Source: Heterodera schachtii
Lineage: Eukaryota; Nematoda; Chromadorea; Rhabditida; Heteroderidae
NCBI GenBank assembly: GCA_023374025.1
Contig: SIJG01000002.1
Location: 1,771,790-1,835,789, forward strand
Reading direction: 5' to 3'
Length of the DNA stretch: 64,000 nt
The first letter of the stretch is position 1. Each line of letters starts with the position of its first letter. Under the pieces are notes generated by a model that saw only the letters and a list, made by a program, of their open reading frames with translations, was not told the origin of the DNA and searched no databases. This document shows, piece after piece, positions 24,801-36,769 of the stretch. Made by a program: the position numbers and the translations under genes.

Positions 24801-25979
24801 TGACCGCCGCGGGCGCGATAGGGACGGGCCGGCACCACTCCGCGGGTGGGAGAGGCGAAAGGGGTCGTCGAATGTTTTGTCCCCGGGAAAGAACCCTCGG
24901 GATGGAAGGAAGCCCCGGTGGGTTCACCGGGGGCGGGGGGGGGGGGGGGGTGATTAGCGGGGACCATCTCGAGAAATGTGTGGTTTGCTCATTAAATGAA
25001 ACACGAAAATTTCTCAAAAGATGATCAGATTTGCGTCAGAATGAAAATATGAAGTGGAAATATAAAGAGAGAAAGGAAAGAAAGAAAGAAAAGAGAGAGA
25101 GAGAGTGAGAGAAAGGAAGAGAGACGAGAGAGAGAAAGAAAGAAAGGAGGAATTGAGAAGGGAAAGAAAAGAGATAAACGTGGAGTGAGAAAGAAAAAGA
25201 ACAGAGGGAGAAAGAACAGAAAGAGGGGAGAGAGAAAGAGAGATAGAGAAGAGAGACGAAGAAAATGAAATGGAGCGATTTGAGGATTAATTAACAATTG
25301 GGGACCAAAATTCAGTGAATCTAACTCTATTATACTCAATTTTTGGCACTTCGCGGACTCTTCCTTATTTTTTTTGTGCAAAAAGTTAAACCCACGACAA
25401 ACTGTGCCACCGGCAAAATGGTCGAGGGAGGGTGAACAATGAATGATCAGTGAGTGTGATCAGTGGCACTCGGAGTCATTTGCCAAATGCCATCGATGAC
25501 GAACTGAAAAAAAGAAAACCATTAGTTATGTGTGTTTAGTGAATTTAAATTCGAAGTAAATTTGAAGAATTCAAGGACAGAAGAACCTTCCGTCACTTCC
25601 AAATGAATGAATTAATTAATTACATCTAATCACAATCAATCAGCAGTTGCTTATTCGATTATTCCTTTAATTCCTTATCATTTTGGGTTCATTTTCATCA
25701 TCGGAATCTCTGCTCCAAAAGTGAGAGTTTCAACATTTGAAATGCAATTTGATGACTCATTCATTCACTCGAAGCGCTGATGAGTCATCCATCTTACATT
25801 TTGTTTGCTATTTAATGGACTTTCCATGGGAAAACTTTTGATATTAGATTTTTTAAATTTTCATCAATTTAACAGGCCAATTTCCAATTGAAAACGGCGT
25901 GAAAATGTCATAAAATGTGAGTAATTAATTGATTCATTACTCCGGCGGAATAAAATTTGTGGAATTTGAAAAATCTGAA

Positions 25980-26064
25980 ATTACATAAAAATTAAATGAA
26001 TACAAAACAATTCCCTGATTTTTCAAATTACATAAAAATTAAATGAATACAAAACAATTTCCTG
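25980..26064 (+). repeat. Two-copy tandem repeat, period about 47 bp
   Basis: ATTACATAAAAATTAAATGA and the following 17 nt occur twice, at about 25,980-26,016 and 26,027-26,063, almost identical, separated by a short AT-rich spacer that is part of the repeat unit. Confidence 0.85.
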
Positions 26065-26127
26065 TCCAAAAATATGTAACAAAGGCAATTGAAATTTTTC
26101 GGAATTTATAAGTGAAAGCATCGAGAT

Positions 26128-26341
26128 GGTACTTTCCCATTATGTGACCGCAAGGCAAAATTTAAAAAAATCAACAAAGGGGCGCGCAAATTTGTTGCAA
26201 CGCCAAACCGGGATTCTTTTGTCGTGAGCTGTTCTTATCTCGCACTGCGCATATCACTGCCACAATTACACACTCTCGATTGATGGATTATCCCTTTTGT
26301 TGCAGAAATTTTGACTTGCGTTCACATAATGGGAAAGTACC
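26128..26341. mobile_element. MITE-like inverted-repeat element
   Basis: Left arm GGTACTTTCCCATTATGTGA... (26,128-26,163) is repeated inverted at 26,306-26,341 with only about 2 mismatches in 36 positions. After a small gap the pairing continues (AACAAAGGG against AACAAAAGGG). The 142-bp centre has no coding potential. The word GCATCGA flanks the element directly on both sides (26,118-26,124 and 26,342-26,348), which could be a target-site duplication. A short non-autonomous DNA transposon is the simplest reading; a structured non-coding RNA is possible. Confidence 0.6.
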
Positions 26342-27932
26342 GCATCGATTAGCCTCTTAAAATTGAAAAATGCGTAAATTGGGCCGCCAAAATTCGGAGA
26401 AAACACTCATCCAATCGGTCTTCTGCTGATTATGAGCACATTCTCAGCAGATGGACCCCTCCCCAGTCATTGTGTTTATATAAGGGGGGGGGGAATTAAA
26501 CTGCCCCAAGGTTCAGAAACAAAACGCCCCCTTCCGGCGGGCATTTAATTAATTAGTTTGTACGAGGGATGGATCAGCAGCGGCGGATGAGAAAAAAACA
26601 CTCCTTGGTTAGTTTAGGCAAAAACGCGATCTTCACACCCTCCTGCTGCACTGCATTTCAAGGCCAAAGCGGCCAAAAAATGCTTGGAGACAGACGTTTC
26701 CGCCGGGGAAGACGGGGGGGGGGGAGAGAGGCAGTGCTAAGCCCAGCAGGCAGAAGCAAGGGAAAGGAGCAACCTGCTGCTAATGCCAACAATAATAATA
26801 ATATAAGGCAACATTTCTGTGTCCCACACTGGACAGAGACACAGATGAAAGAAAGTCGCCGATGATGGAGACAGTGGGCAATGTTTACGGATGCGAATGT
26901 TGGGGAAGGGGGGGGAGGAGGGAGGAGAGAGGCGGAGGGGTACAGAAGAAAAAACAAGCAGTGGCTTTTGGGCAGTATCCATTAATGGCGGCAGACGGGT
27001 GGATGGATAATGATGATGATGATGATGAAGATAATGAGGAGGAGGAAGATTTGAAAGAGAGAGAGAGAGAGAGAGGGAAGAGAAAAGGGGAACAAAGTAA
27101 GAAAGAGAGAGCGAGGGTGGAGAGGGGGACAACGGCACAGACAGATGGAGGGAATACAATGCTTTTGTTGTATTTCGGACCCATTTCCTATCCGATTAGT
27201 TTAAATTTTATTTTGTCAGGTCCCTAGGCTTGAGCCAAGTCTTGATGCCGAGACAAGAGATCGTAATTATTCGAGAAACGAGATCTATCGGGCCAATGCT
27301 CGAGATAAGACTACTCTAACAACAAAAGACGAAAATAGGTACATAAGTAAGTAAGAAGTTTTGACGAGAAAAATAAGGGGACCGCCGCCACATTCATTAA
27401 ACCAATTGGCATTGGCATTCATTCGGTGGTCGACCGGACGGTCCATTGAAAGCGAAAGGGCCGAAAATTTGACAAATTGCAGGGAAAAGGAGAAGAGGGG
27501 GGCGGGAGGCAAAGGCACACAACACTGGAAAAAGTGAATGGAAAGAAGGGCGGACGAATGAATGAGAATGGTTTTTTGGAAGATAAATACGCTGGAAGAA
27601 AATGGAAGTAGGGAGAAAAGTGAAAGTGAAGACAGAACGAAGGAGGGAGGGGGGAGAAATAGTACACCATGGAATAAGAAAAAGAGAAAGCGAGAGAGAG
27701 TGGAAGGAAAAGAAGAAAATGGTCGGCCGAAAACGCACGGAAATTGGAAAAATGTATGCGCTTCCGTGATTAATTTGGTGAACAATGCATACATAGGCCG
27801 AGATGGAGGGGAGGAGAGAAGGAAAGAGAGAAGAGGGAGAAAGAGAGAGGGAGAGATGTGAAGAAAGAGAGAAGAGGGAAAAAGAGAGAGGGAGAGAGAA
27901 AGAGAGATGGGAAGGACACAACGAAGACATAC

Positions 27933-28020
27933 AGCACTAAAATCAGTGATCACATTCACTAAAGCACCAAATCAGTGATCACCAATCACAAAGCATCAAA
28001 ATCAGTGATCACCAATCAAA
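27933..28020 (+). repeat. Degenerate tandem repeat carrying ATCAGTGATCACC
   Basis: Three copies of a roughly 30-bp unit of the form AAAGCA(C/T)CAAAATCAGTGATCACCAATCA, the first truncated. Each carries the TGATCA palindrome common in this window. Confidence 0.8.
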
Positions 28021-31000
28021 CCGTTGGACCATTTAAAACAAACAAAACTTGAAGTCTAAAAAATTTAGACAAATAGCCTAAGAAGAAGAAAAGTGGTCGT
28101 AATAGATGCGTGAATGACAGTGAGAGCAGCTGATGTGTGACTATGCGATGCCATTGAAGCTATTTTTTAGGAAAAAAGCATTGGCAAACATTGAGGGAAA
28201 GGGTGGAGAAAAATTGCCAACTGAACAAAAAATAAAAAGGCAAAAAAAATATGAATGAAAAGTAGACAAAGAGAAAGAGAGGACGAAGAGAGAGAAGCAG
28301 AGTGATGGGAGAGAGAACGAATGGCCAAAGGAAATAATAGAGATATTGTAATAATTAATTATATCCCCCTAATTTCGCGCAAATGCCAACAAAATGTTAA
28401 TGGTAATGAGTAGTTATGGCCCGGGGCCAAATGTCCGATGATTGCCATTAATGGTGGGTGGCAACATCAATTTCTGTCGAATTGGTCGTTGATTTTCTGC
28501 TCGCCCAAAATTAGGAAACTTTGGGGGCGGCGATGGCATAATCCATCATATCCCATCCTATCCCATCTTTGAATTCTGACCAATTTGTTATAATCGGACC
28601 TAACAGATTGGGCTGGGATTGGATTCATTGTCAGAACAGCCCCCCCCCCCCCCCCCCGGGCGTTGGATCAAAGACCACCGCCCGCCCATCCGCCGCCGAT
28701 CTTCACCCTTTTCACCCCGAAGGGATTGGCGGATTAAAGGTGGCTTTTTGCACCGAACGAAAAAAAAACGCATTCGCCGTCCGTACGCAACACTTTCGCG
28801 GAGAAAATATTGGGAAAATTATGTTTAGTACATACATAATTTGTTATTATTATATAAATATGAAGAACAGAAAAGAAAGTTTTAGGAAATAAAAAAAATT
28901 GTGATTTTGTAGACAGAATGAAAGAATATTGTTTTAAAAATGTTTTTTTTTTTGCAAATTGTGCAAAACGTAACAATTTAATCATTTCAATGAAGAACCT
29001 TTGATAGGTTCAAAAACCGAAAATTGAAGAAAACTTTTGCAATTTTTGATCGCTCACTGCATCAAATTGCTCAAGGACATTGAGATTTAACGGAGTGATT
29101 ACGCGCCGTGTATTCCGCGTACCCCGCGGGTGGGTGAAGGGAAGAAGACAAGAAGAACACAAAGGAAAAATCGATCTGATCACTCAGTGATCGATGATCG
29201 GACTATAAATTTAAAGGTAATGGATTGGAAGTGATCAAAGGGATTAACTTGACTCCGCTGATCAGTGATTTGAAATGTAAGAGAAATTGCTCACTGACTA
29301 ATCGTAGATTGGAAGGTTTTTTTTTTTATTACAAATTTATATTTTTCTCAGTTTTTTTTTGCCGAAATTACCATTAAATCCCAAAAATATTTTAATTGTT
29401 TGCACAAGAACAGAGGAGCAATTCCCTGTGAAAGTCACTGCTGCTGGTGTTTGTTCCCTGCTCAGTTCCAATTTTGTATCAATCGAAAGCATTTTGGTGT
29501 CATTAGCGCACTATTTGGCGGTTCAGCTGCTGCTTTTCTGGCATAGTTTCACGCATAAATAGCGACTAAGCGTCTCCCCTCCCGCGTCTAGGCTTTGCTA
29601 TTTATACAGAGAGCGGCGCGGACAGTGCCATTCTGTGCACTGCGCGGGCATTGGCGCCGCCGGCATCGACCGCCCCGCCCCATCGCCGCGAGGCGTTTTT
29701 TGCACACAGTTTACATCGTTTATCCCACACCACAGTGCGCCATTTTTGTGTACTTTGGCGAAATGTTGCGATACGACGGCTGTCTCCGTTCGTCGTCCGT
29801 GGCGGGGATTGGTGGGAAAGCAAATATTGCGGCGATGCTTCATCACACACACATATTTTTAGTAAATGGCAACCGACAAATGAACGGAGGGACGGAAAGA
29901 AAATCCAGACATATGGCAAAAAATGGGGGAGGGGTGTGAAAAAGTAAGCCAAAATTATACCAAAAAAGTTCAGAAAAGCATCCCAAATGTCAAGTGATTA
30001 TCACAGATTGAATGTTTCTTTTATATATAAAAATGCACACATTTAAACTCAGAAATATTAACTCGAATTTTGATAATGCGATTAGCAAAATTCAAAATGA
30101 AAATGCAAATCCTTTGTGAAGAATTTGTTCAATGTATTTATTAATTATAATCGAATGATGGGAAATTTTATGAATTGAGTGATGACTTATTGGTGACGAT
30201 GGGTTGGTGCTGCACCTGCCGCCCCCGGGCTTTAGCAGATCCCTCCGTCCCCGTCCTCCCCCCCCCCCCCCCCCCCCCGCTGGGAGTGACGGAGTTTTTT
30301 GAGTGGCAGGGGGGGGGGGAGTCGTACCAGCCGACCCCCTAAAGATGGGTCAGGCCAGACAAACGACCTTTGTGCTGCGCTTTTGCGGAGGCGGGGCTGG
30401 TGGGAATGAGAAAGGTAGGAAGGGCCAAGCACAAAAAAACTTTCATTGTGGAAAATTTTAAAATAGCCCCCTCGGGGGGGGGGGGGGGGTAAAGCCGACG
30501 AAAAGCGACAGATCAGTGGCAAGAAGCGGAGATGGTCACCTATTTTACGAGATGTGGTTTTTATGTTTAACAGCGTTGAAAAGCCATTTGGAAGAAATAG
30601 CCCAAAAATGTCGCCCGTCCGTCCCCCCCAAATACCGAAATAATTGGCACATCGTTTTGCCCACCACCCCCCCCCCCCCGCTTCACTGAAACCGATCTTT
30701 GGCCCATCGCTGCCGGGCGTATGAGATGGGCTGAGCACATTCCAACGCCTCCACACAACCACAAAAACGTCGTCGTTTCTTTGTTGGGCCCGGTTTTATT
30801 TATTGCCCCTCCCTTCCCATTGCCTTTTTTCTTTCTTTGTGTGCGGACGTAGAGGGAAATGTGTACGAAAGGGGGGGGGGGGAGAGGAACCAGCGGCAGC
30901 AGAAAAAGGGGGACGGAGACGCTGCAGTCATTGCATTGGGACACGCGGGAAAATGGCAATAAATTGGGGAATTTTGTGAAATAAAAGGAAATTAAAATGT

Positions 31001-31671
31001 TGGAATAGGCACTAAATAAAGCAATAGCAGTATTAAAATCTTTGTTCCATGCCCAAATTGGAGCAGAATGTCCTCCTCCAGCCGCGACTGACAAAAGCAA
31101 ACACATTATTTCCCAATTGAAGACAACCCAGCTAATTAAATGATCATTTTGGCCATTTATTATCGCCGAAATGAACAAAAGACCGTGCAATAAATTGTAA
31201 TTACAATTAAATTGGGCGGGGTGGGGGGGGGGGGGGGGTACGCCTCCCCCCCCCACCCCGTGAAACGCCGTTTTCAACGTTCTGCTGGCCGCCCGTATCA
31301 CCACCCTCAACCAGAACTCATTGGTGCTGTTCTTCTTGACGCATGACAAGAAAATCTGAAGGGTTCCTCACCAAAGTGTAATTACGCCGAAAGGGAATAT
31401 TTAATTTGTGGAATCGAAACAGAAAGTTAGAGCGAAGAAACCAATTAATTCTCCGTTTCACATTTCTGATCCGGAATCATCAAATAAATGATAAAATAAG
31501 CACAACATAAAGTGATTATGAATATATTTCTTTGTTCAAAAGTGTAGTTTTATCTATAAAAACCAAATAATTAATTATATGTAATATTTGTAACACAACT
31601 CTTTAATATTATTCTCGCAATTATCTCGCATTAATGGACCCGAAATTCGCATCTGACGCAGGGAAAACCTC

Positions 31672-34600
31672 TCAGAAGTCGGAATCAGTGTCATCGAAAA
31701 GGCCTTTACGCGTTTTGGAGGGTGCTGCAAAAAAATGCAATGAATGACTCAATGCTTCATAAATCAAAACATTGTTTTATTCGGAACATTTAGTAACCAA
31801 TAGAGCAGTCTTCCCCTTATCCCTCCTTCCCACCGGTGGTCTTTTTATAGTTGAAAGGCGGCGGTTGCTGCTCCGAAGGCGCCTTCGCTTTCGTCTTTGG
31901 CACTTCCTTTGCCTTATTGGGCTGTGGCAGAGGTGGTGGCACCTTCGCTTTTGCCGTACCGATCACTTTTGAAAAGCCTAAGTCGTCATCGCTGCTCGAT
32001 GAAGAAAATATTGACGATCGCGTCGTTTTCTTCGGTTTGACCGGAGGCGGTGGCATAGTCTTTGCCGGAGTCGTTCTCGCCGCAGCTTGCGGGCCAGCAG
32101 AAGACCCTTGGGCTTTCTCAGTCGGTAGAGAGGGAGCCAACAATGGCTTTTCACTAGTCGACTGCTGTTGTTTCTGCGTTTCATCCGTCCCACGAGACAC
32201 CGGCCTTTTCCGCTCGTCATTTTGCTGTTGTTGAGTCTCTTTTATTGCTTCAAGGGGTGAAGAGGAGGAAGGAAACGAAGGCATCGGAGGTTTGCCGTTG
32301 ATAATGCGTTGGGACGGCGCTCGCCGAGCCGACGGAGCTTTAGCACGAGTCTATGTAAAATTTGATGAATCCAGTAATAATAGGACAGTGATTTCCTGTA
32401 ATGATCATTTTGCCTAATAGCACCTTAATCGCTTCAGTTGGCAAAGGCGCCATCGTATGGCATGTTCCTTCGGTGTGTGCCGTTCTTTGCTCATTTCCAC
32501 CGTTCTGTCGTTGTTCATTTTGCTGCTCTCGTCGTGTGCCATCCGTGGTACGTCTGCCCACCGGAATTTGGCCACCAATTTGCGCAATTCTGTTCTTTAT
32601 GCTCGTCGGGCCAAACTCTTCGTTGTTGGATACGACTGACACCGTTGTGGCCGACTCCGTCTTGCGCACCAAAGAGGGCGCTTGACCGGAGACGGTTGTT
32701 TTACGGTCATCAGAAATGTTTGTTGTTCCATCTCCGACGGAAGAGCCAAACGATTGGACAGACAGAGGACGCTGAGACAATGAACGACCCTGGAAAAACG
32801 GAGTTTTCTACAAATATTAGTAATACAAAATCCATTTTAATCGAGAGCACAGAATCCTACCAATGGAGTAAACTAGCAATTAAGCAAATTGAAAAAAAGC
32901 ATCGCCACCGGTCTGAATGCGACCGGCACATTTTGAATGGCGGCTGAAAGACGATCGGAAAAGGACACATCAAACGGCTTGAAGACGGGCTTAGACATGA
33001 TGATGAAAAACGCGGTTGTCCGTGTGTGTATTTTTTTTTTTTTGTGAATTCGATGAGACCGACGGAAGACGGCGATGAGTCAATGAATTACAAACGCAGC
33101 AGAAGAACGAATATTTGGCGATGATAATGCTTGATAAGTGTCATCACAAATGAGGAAGAAAGACAAATGAACAGCAAATGGTTTCAATTTCGGATTTCGT
33201 AAATGACAAATTATGGGGAAACGACACGCATTGATCGGAGGACTAATCCCTGCCCAAATGATGATGCCTCCTCCTCCACCCTCCTCCAACTGATAGAGAG
33301 AGAGAGAGGAAGAGCATTGAATGAGGGCAAAAGAGGGGGGGGGGGGGGGAGGGGGGGAAAAGCATCCCCCGCTAAAAGAGCACAGCTGTGAATCAACGGC
33401 AATATGATGATAGCAAATACTAACAAAAGACGACGACGAGATTTGCCACAAAACTGAATTGTGTTCGATTGCTCACAAAATAATTAATAAAAAAAAAGAT
33501 GAGAGAGAGAGAGAGAGAGAGATGGCATTATGAACAAAGGCGGAAATGTCGCAAAATAGCGAAAAAAAACAAAAAAAAAAGCAAAATGAGAGGGGGGAAG
33601 AAGAGAGACAATGGGACAGGAAGAGAGCGGACAGAGAAAGAGAGGGTTGGACATTAAAAGGACAAAATAAAATAGTAAATAAAAATGAAAATGGCATTTT
33701 ATATTTTTGGAATATTTCCATTCCAATAATACATTAAATATCGTGGAGTTTTCCAGCTTTTTATTAGTGCACTGTTTCAAACGATAATGGTCACAGATTA
33801 ATATGAGCGGATAAATTTGCAAAAAAAAGAGATCCCAACACAAAAACCCACACCACGCCCACTCAAAAAGAAAGCATTGATCGGTGCTTTTGATCAGTGA
33901 TCACCGCCCCCTCACGCTTTCCTCAAAATATGTGACTTCCCGAATTTTGTGACGTAAAAAATGAATCTTTTTTTGTATAAGTTTAGAGGCTTAATTCTTT
34001 TCAGTGGGGTTAAATTTGTGAAAATTAAATAAGTAATAAAAAAGAATAAATTATATTTTGGGAGTTAAAACGAAAAAAAAACTCGTAAAAAGTCAGCGTT
34101 AAATTTTCCGTACCCTTTCATGGATTTACATCTCATAAATTTCGTTTCCTGAAAATGAATCTGCAAACAAAAAAGAGCGACGAGCAAAATGGGCGAATCC
34201 AACAGAAAAGGCGAAAATGTGACAATCAATTTTTATGGATTGGGGAAAATCGAAAAAAAAAAACTTACGAGGCTCGAATCGGGTCCATTTGCCAATTTCT
34301 GTCTTCGGTTCTCCAAAACGGGCAGCGACGGTTTGGTGGAGATGTTGAAAGCCTTAAAAGCTCAATGATCGGATGGTTCTTTGAAATGCAATTTAATTAA
34401 TGCTTTTAGCAAATTTCGTATTATTTGCCTTAGGTTAAATTGAATTTGATGACCTGTTAAAATAATCCCTCCGCTTCCCTTTACAACGCCTAAATGGGCA
34501 ATTAGTCCCTTACTAATGACCATCTCTAATTTGACGCATTTAACCGACCTTTTCCTCCTCCTCTTCTTCCGCGCCTTCTTCTTCACTGCTGCTGAACAAA

Positions 34601-36482
34601 CTCTTCCTCGCGTGTCTCTCATCGCTCCGTCGTTTTCCTCTCTTTCTCTGCCTCTGTTCTTCAGCGACTTCTTTTCTCTTCTCATTCGCTTGTTTTCTCT
34701 CCACCCTCTCTGTTACCAATTGTCTCTGCATTTCGGTCACTCTCGCATTCCTTTGTTTCTGCTGTTGTTCCTCCTCATCTTCTTCCGCCTGCCGTCTCTC
34801 TCCGATCCTCTGCTTCTCTTCCACTCTCTGCTTTTGTTGGCCTATCTCGCGCTTCTCTCCCTCCTTTTCCGTGTTATCTCTGTTTTCCTCTTTTTTCCGC
34901 GATCGTTGCGTTATCTCTTCCATCAGTGCCGTCCTCATTGTCACTGTGTCCGATCCGCTCCGTCCGCTTCGTTCTTCCGCGACGCCATCTTTTCTTGGCA
35001 ATTGTTCTGCAGCAACAATAACGACGGGGTCTTGCGGGGGAGCCGAACGTCCCGAAGAGATTGAGGCAATGTCCTCCTCCTCGTTTTTTGTTATTGCTGT
35101 TGTTGTTGTGGTCAATCGTGCCGGAAGGGATGGTCCGCTGCAAAATAAACGAATTAAATTTAAATTAGAATAAAATGCCATTGTGCCATCTTCGTCCTCT
35201 CCTCCGTCCACTCACCTCCCCTCTTTTGCCTTCGGAGTGTCCGTCTTCGTCTCGTTGGTTCTCCGAATTGCTTCATAAAATTCGTCAGTGCCAATGATCG
35301 GTGGCATTTCACTGTGCTCAAAGCTCCTCAGAATTTCCATTCCTTCCCAAATGTTGGCACTTTTTTCCCGCTCATTTTTCGGCAATTCCGCTGAGGACGA
35401 CGGATCGGATGGGTCGCTATTGTTTTGGGAATTAGCAGAAGCGAAGCTGCCACACTGTTGGTCCTGGCGGATGTCGAACAGATCGAAGCCCCGTCGGATA
35501 GCATTTGAAATTGTGCTAATTGTCCGTTGTTCGTATTCCTCTTGGCTGACCTACATTTAAATTGGCTAATAGTTACGTATTTTCTGTAAATTCCGACGAA
35601 CATGATTAAAATCATGTGCCCTAATTACAATAGTTATAAGTAGAGGAAGAACACAGGTGGCCGAAAAGGGGCGGTATTTTCTGTTTTAGGGCCCGGATTT
35701 GAATTTTGAAAAACCAACAAATGGCGCATAGAATTGCAAATAACTTTTGTTTCATTAAAAATGTATAAATTAACGAACGGGCAGAAATCTTAGCACAAAT
35801 TATGGCATTTATGTCGCTAAAATAATTCTAGCGTGTATTTTTAAGTCAATGCCGTACCAAATTTTCAAACAAGCAGAAAATATTTTCGAATCCAAATTCT
35901 TGGACTTTTTCAAAATAAATTTGTTCAGATTCTTAAAACCCAATTAAAAAAAAATAAATCAAGTAAAAAGGATGTAAAATATTCGAAAAAACTTTAAGAG
36001 CAAAAACGAAATTTACCCACCTCTTTCGTTAAATTTTCTCTATTCGCTTTTTTGGGCCGTCCGCGTAACAAATCCACTGGGATTTCGTCAACCTGCTTAA
36101 AATATAAAAAGCAGCGAATTTAATTGAATTTGACATTTTTATTGAAAAAAACCTCTTTCACGAGACGTTCCATTTTTAAACACCCAATTCGATTGTGAAT
36201 ATTTTCAAAGCGGCACTCAAATAATTCCATTTCCGACTCCAAAGCATTCGCTGCCGTTTCAAAATGCCGAATTGTGTCTAACATCCCGGAAACTGTGCTT
36301 TGCAAAGCATCTTTTAGCTGAAAGTCGAAAATTGACCAAAAATAACGCGAAAAAGGACCTTTTAAAATAAAATATAAGACAACTACCTCTTTGTCTTGTT
36401 TAAGCGTCCAACATTTGGCGTAATTCGCAAATTCCCTGAATTTATCGCTTTTTTCTGCCGAAGTTGAACTCGACCCATCCAT
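31672..36482 (-). CDS. WASH complex subunit 2 (FAM21)-like protein
   Basis: FAM21 tethers the WASH complex to retromer on endosomes, where it promotes Arp2/3 actin patches, and binds capping protein. Exons (minus, 5' to 3'): 36387-36482, 36153-36317, 36021-36092, 35216-35550, 34549-35137, 34269-34352, 32909-32989, 32424-32789, 31834-32350, 31672-31724; 785 aa, all phases closing. The helical head matches the FAM21 N-terminus in pattern (W.L...LKDALQSTVSGMLDTIRHFE...). The middle is a K/E/R-rich coiled block, then DVSFSDRLSAAIQ (FAM21: SFADELAARI). Next comes IKNRIAQIGGQIPV, followed by TRAKAPSARRAPSQR, which resembles the capping-protein interaction motif. Acidic LF-type motifs are few: SLFSSSEEE, SIFSSSSSDDD and the terminal LFDDTDSDF. 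It is shorter than vertebrate FAM21, which has about 20 LF motifs. The family call rests on remembered motifs; moderate confidence. Confidence 0.6.
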
Positions 36483-36769
36483 AAAGGAACAGCTAAAAAT
36501 TTAGTTGGTCACGCGAAGCTAAAAGAAAAGCAACATTATTTTTTAAGCTTTCGTTTTAAAATATTTTTGTCATTTTGTTTGCCCGATTTTAAATTTTGAA
36601 TTTGATTTTTTTAAGATTTGTTTTCTTTTATGAAATTTTTATTATCAAATTAATAATCTTTCGTTGTCTCCGCCTCATTTACCATCTAAAATGATAGGGA
36701 TAACAAACAATTTAATAACAACAACTTTAGATAGTCGTTATTAAATAATCATTACTAGAGTTTTGAAAA
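36483..36769. promoter_or_regulatory. Short divergent promoter region
   Basis: Only 287 bp separate the start codons of the FAM21-like gene (-) and the coiled-coil gene (+), so a shared bidirectional promoter is likely. The DNA is very AT-rich; no named motif recognised. Confidence 0.5.

Larger units (their letters stand above)
20576..31671. other. 11-kb gene-poor, purine-rich and homopolymer-rich region
   Basis: No protein gene that I can support. The plus strand is strongly purine-biased: GA/GGA/GAAA microsatellites at about 20,610-20,740, 22,225-22,420, 25,060-25,260, 27,050-27,120, 27,600-27,920 and 28,260-28,320. It is dotted with G or C runs of 10 to about 20 (for example near 20,985, 22,030, 23,013, 24,935, 28,640, 30,260, 30,475, 31,220). 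Long open frames here are Ser/Leu/Pro- or Arg/Glu/Lys-rich products of these repeats. The right end of the region nearest the miRNAs probably contains the primary transcript's promoter and 5' part. Separate repeats are listed below. Confidence 0.6.

Noticed and set aside
26727..26750. miR-34 seed AGGCAGTG
   Set aside because: The rest differs from miR-34 and no complementary arm is present; low-complexity surroundings.
15522..27254. AGTCTTGA-CCGAGAC word shared by 15,522-15,538 and 27,238-27,254
   Set aside because: Only 17 bp with two differences; flanks do not align, so a repeat family is not shown.
30232..31349. Minus-strand frames of 176 and 260 codons
   Set aside because: They run through several G/C homopolymers and have no family features; read as chance frames.
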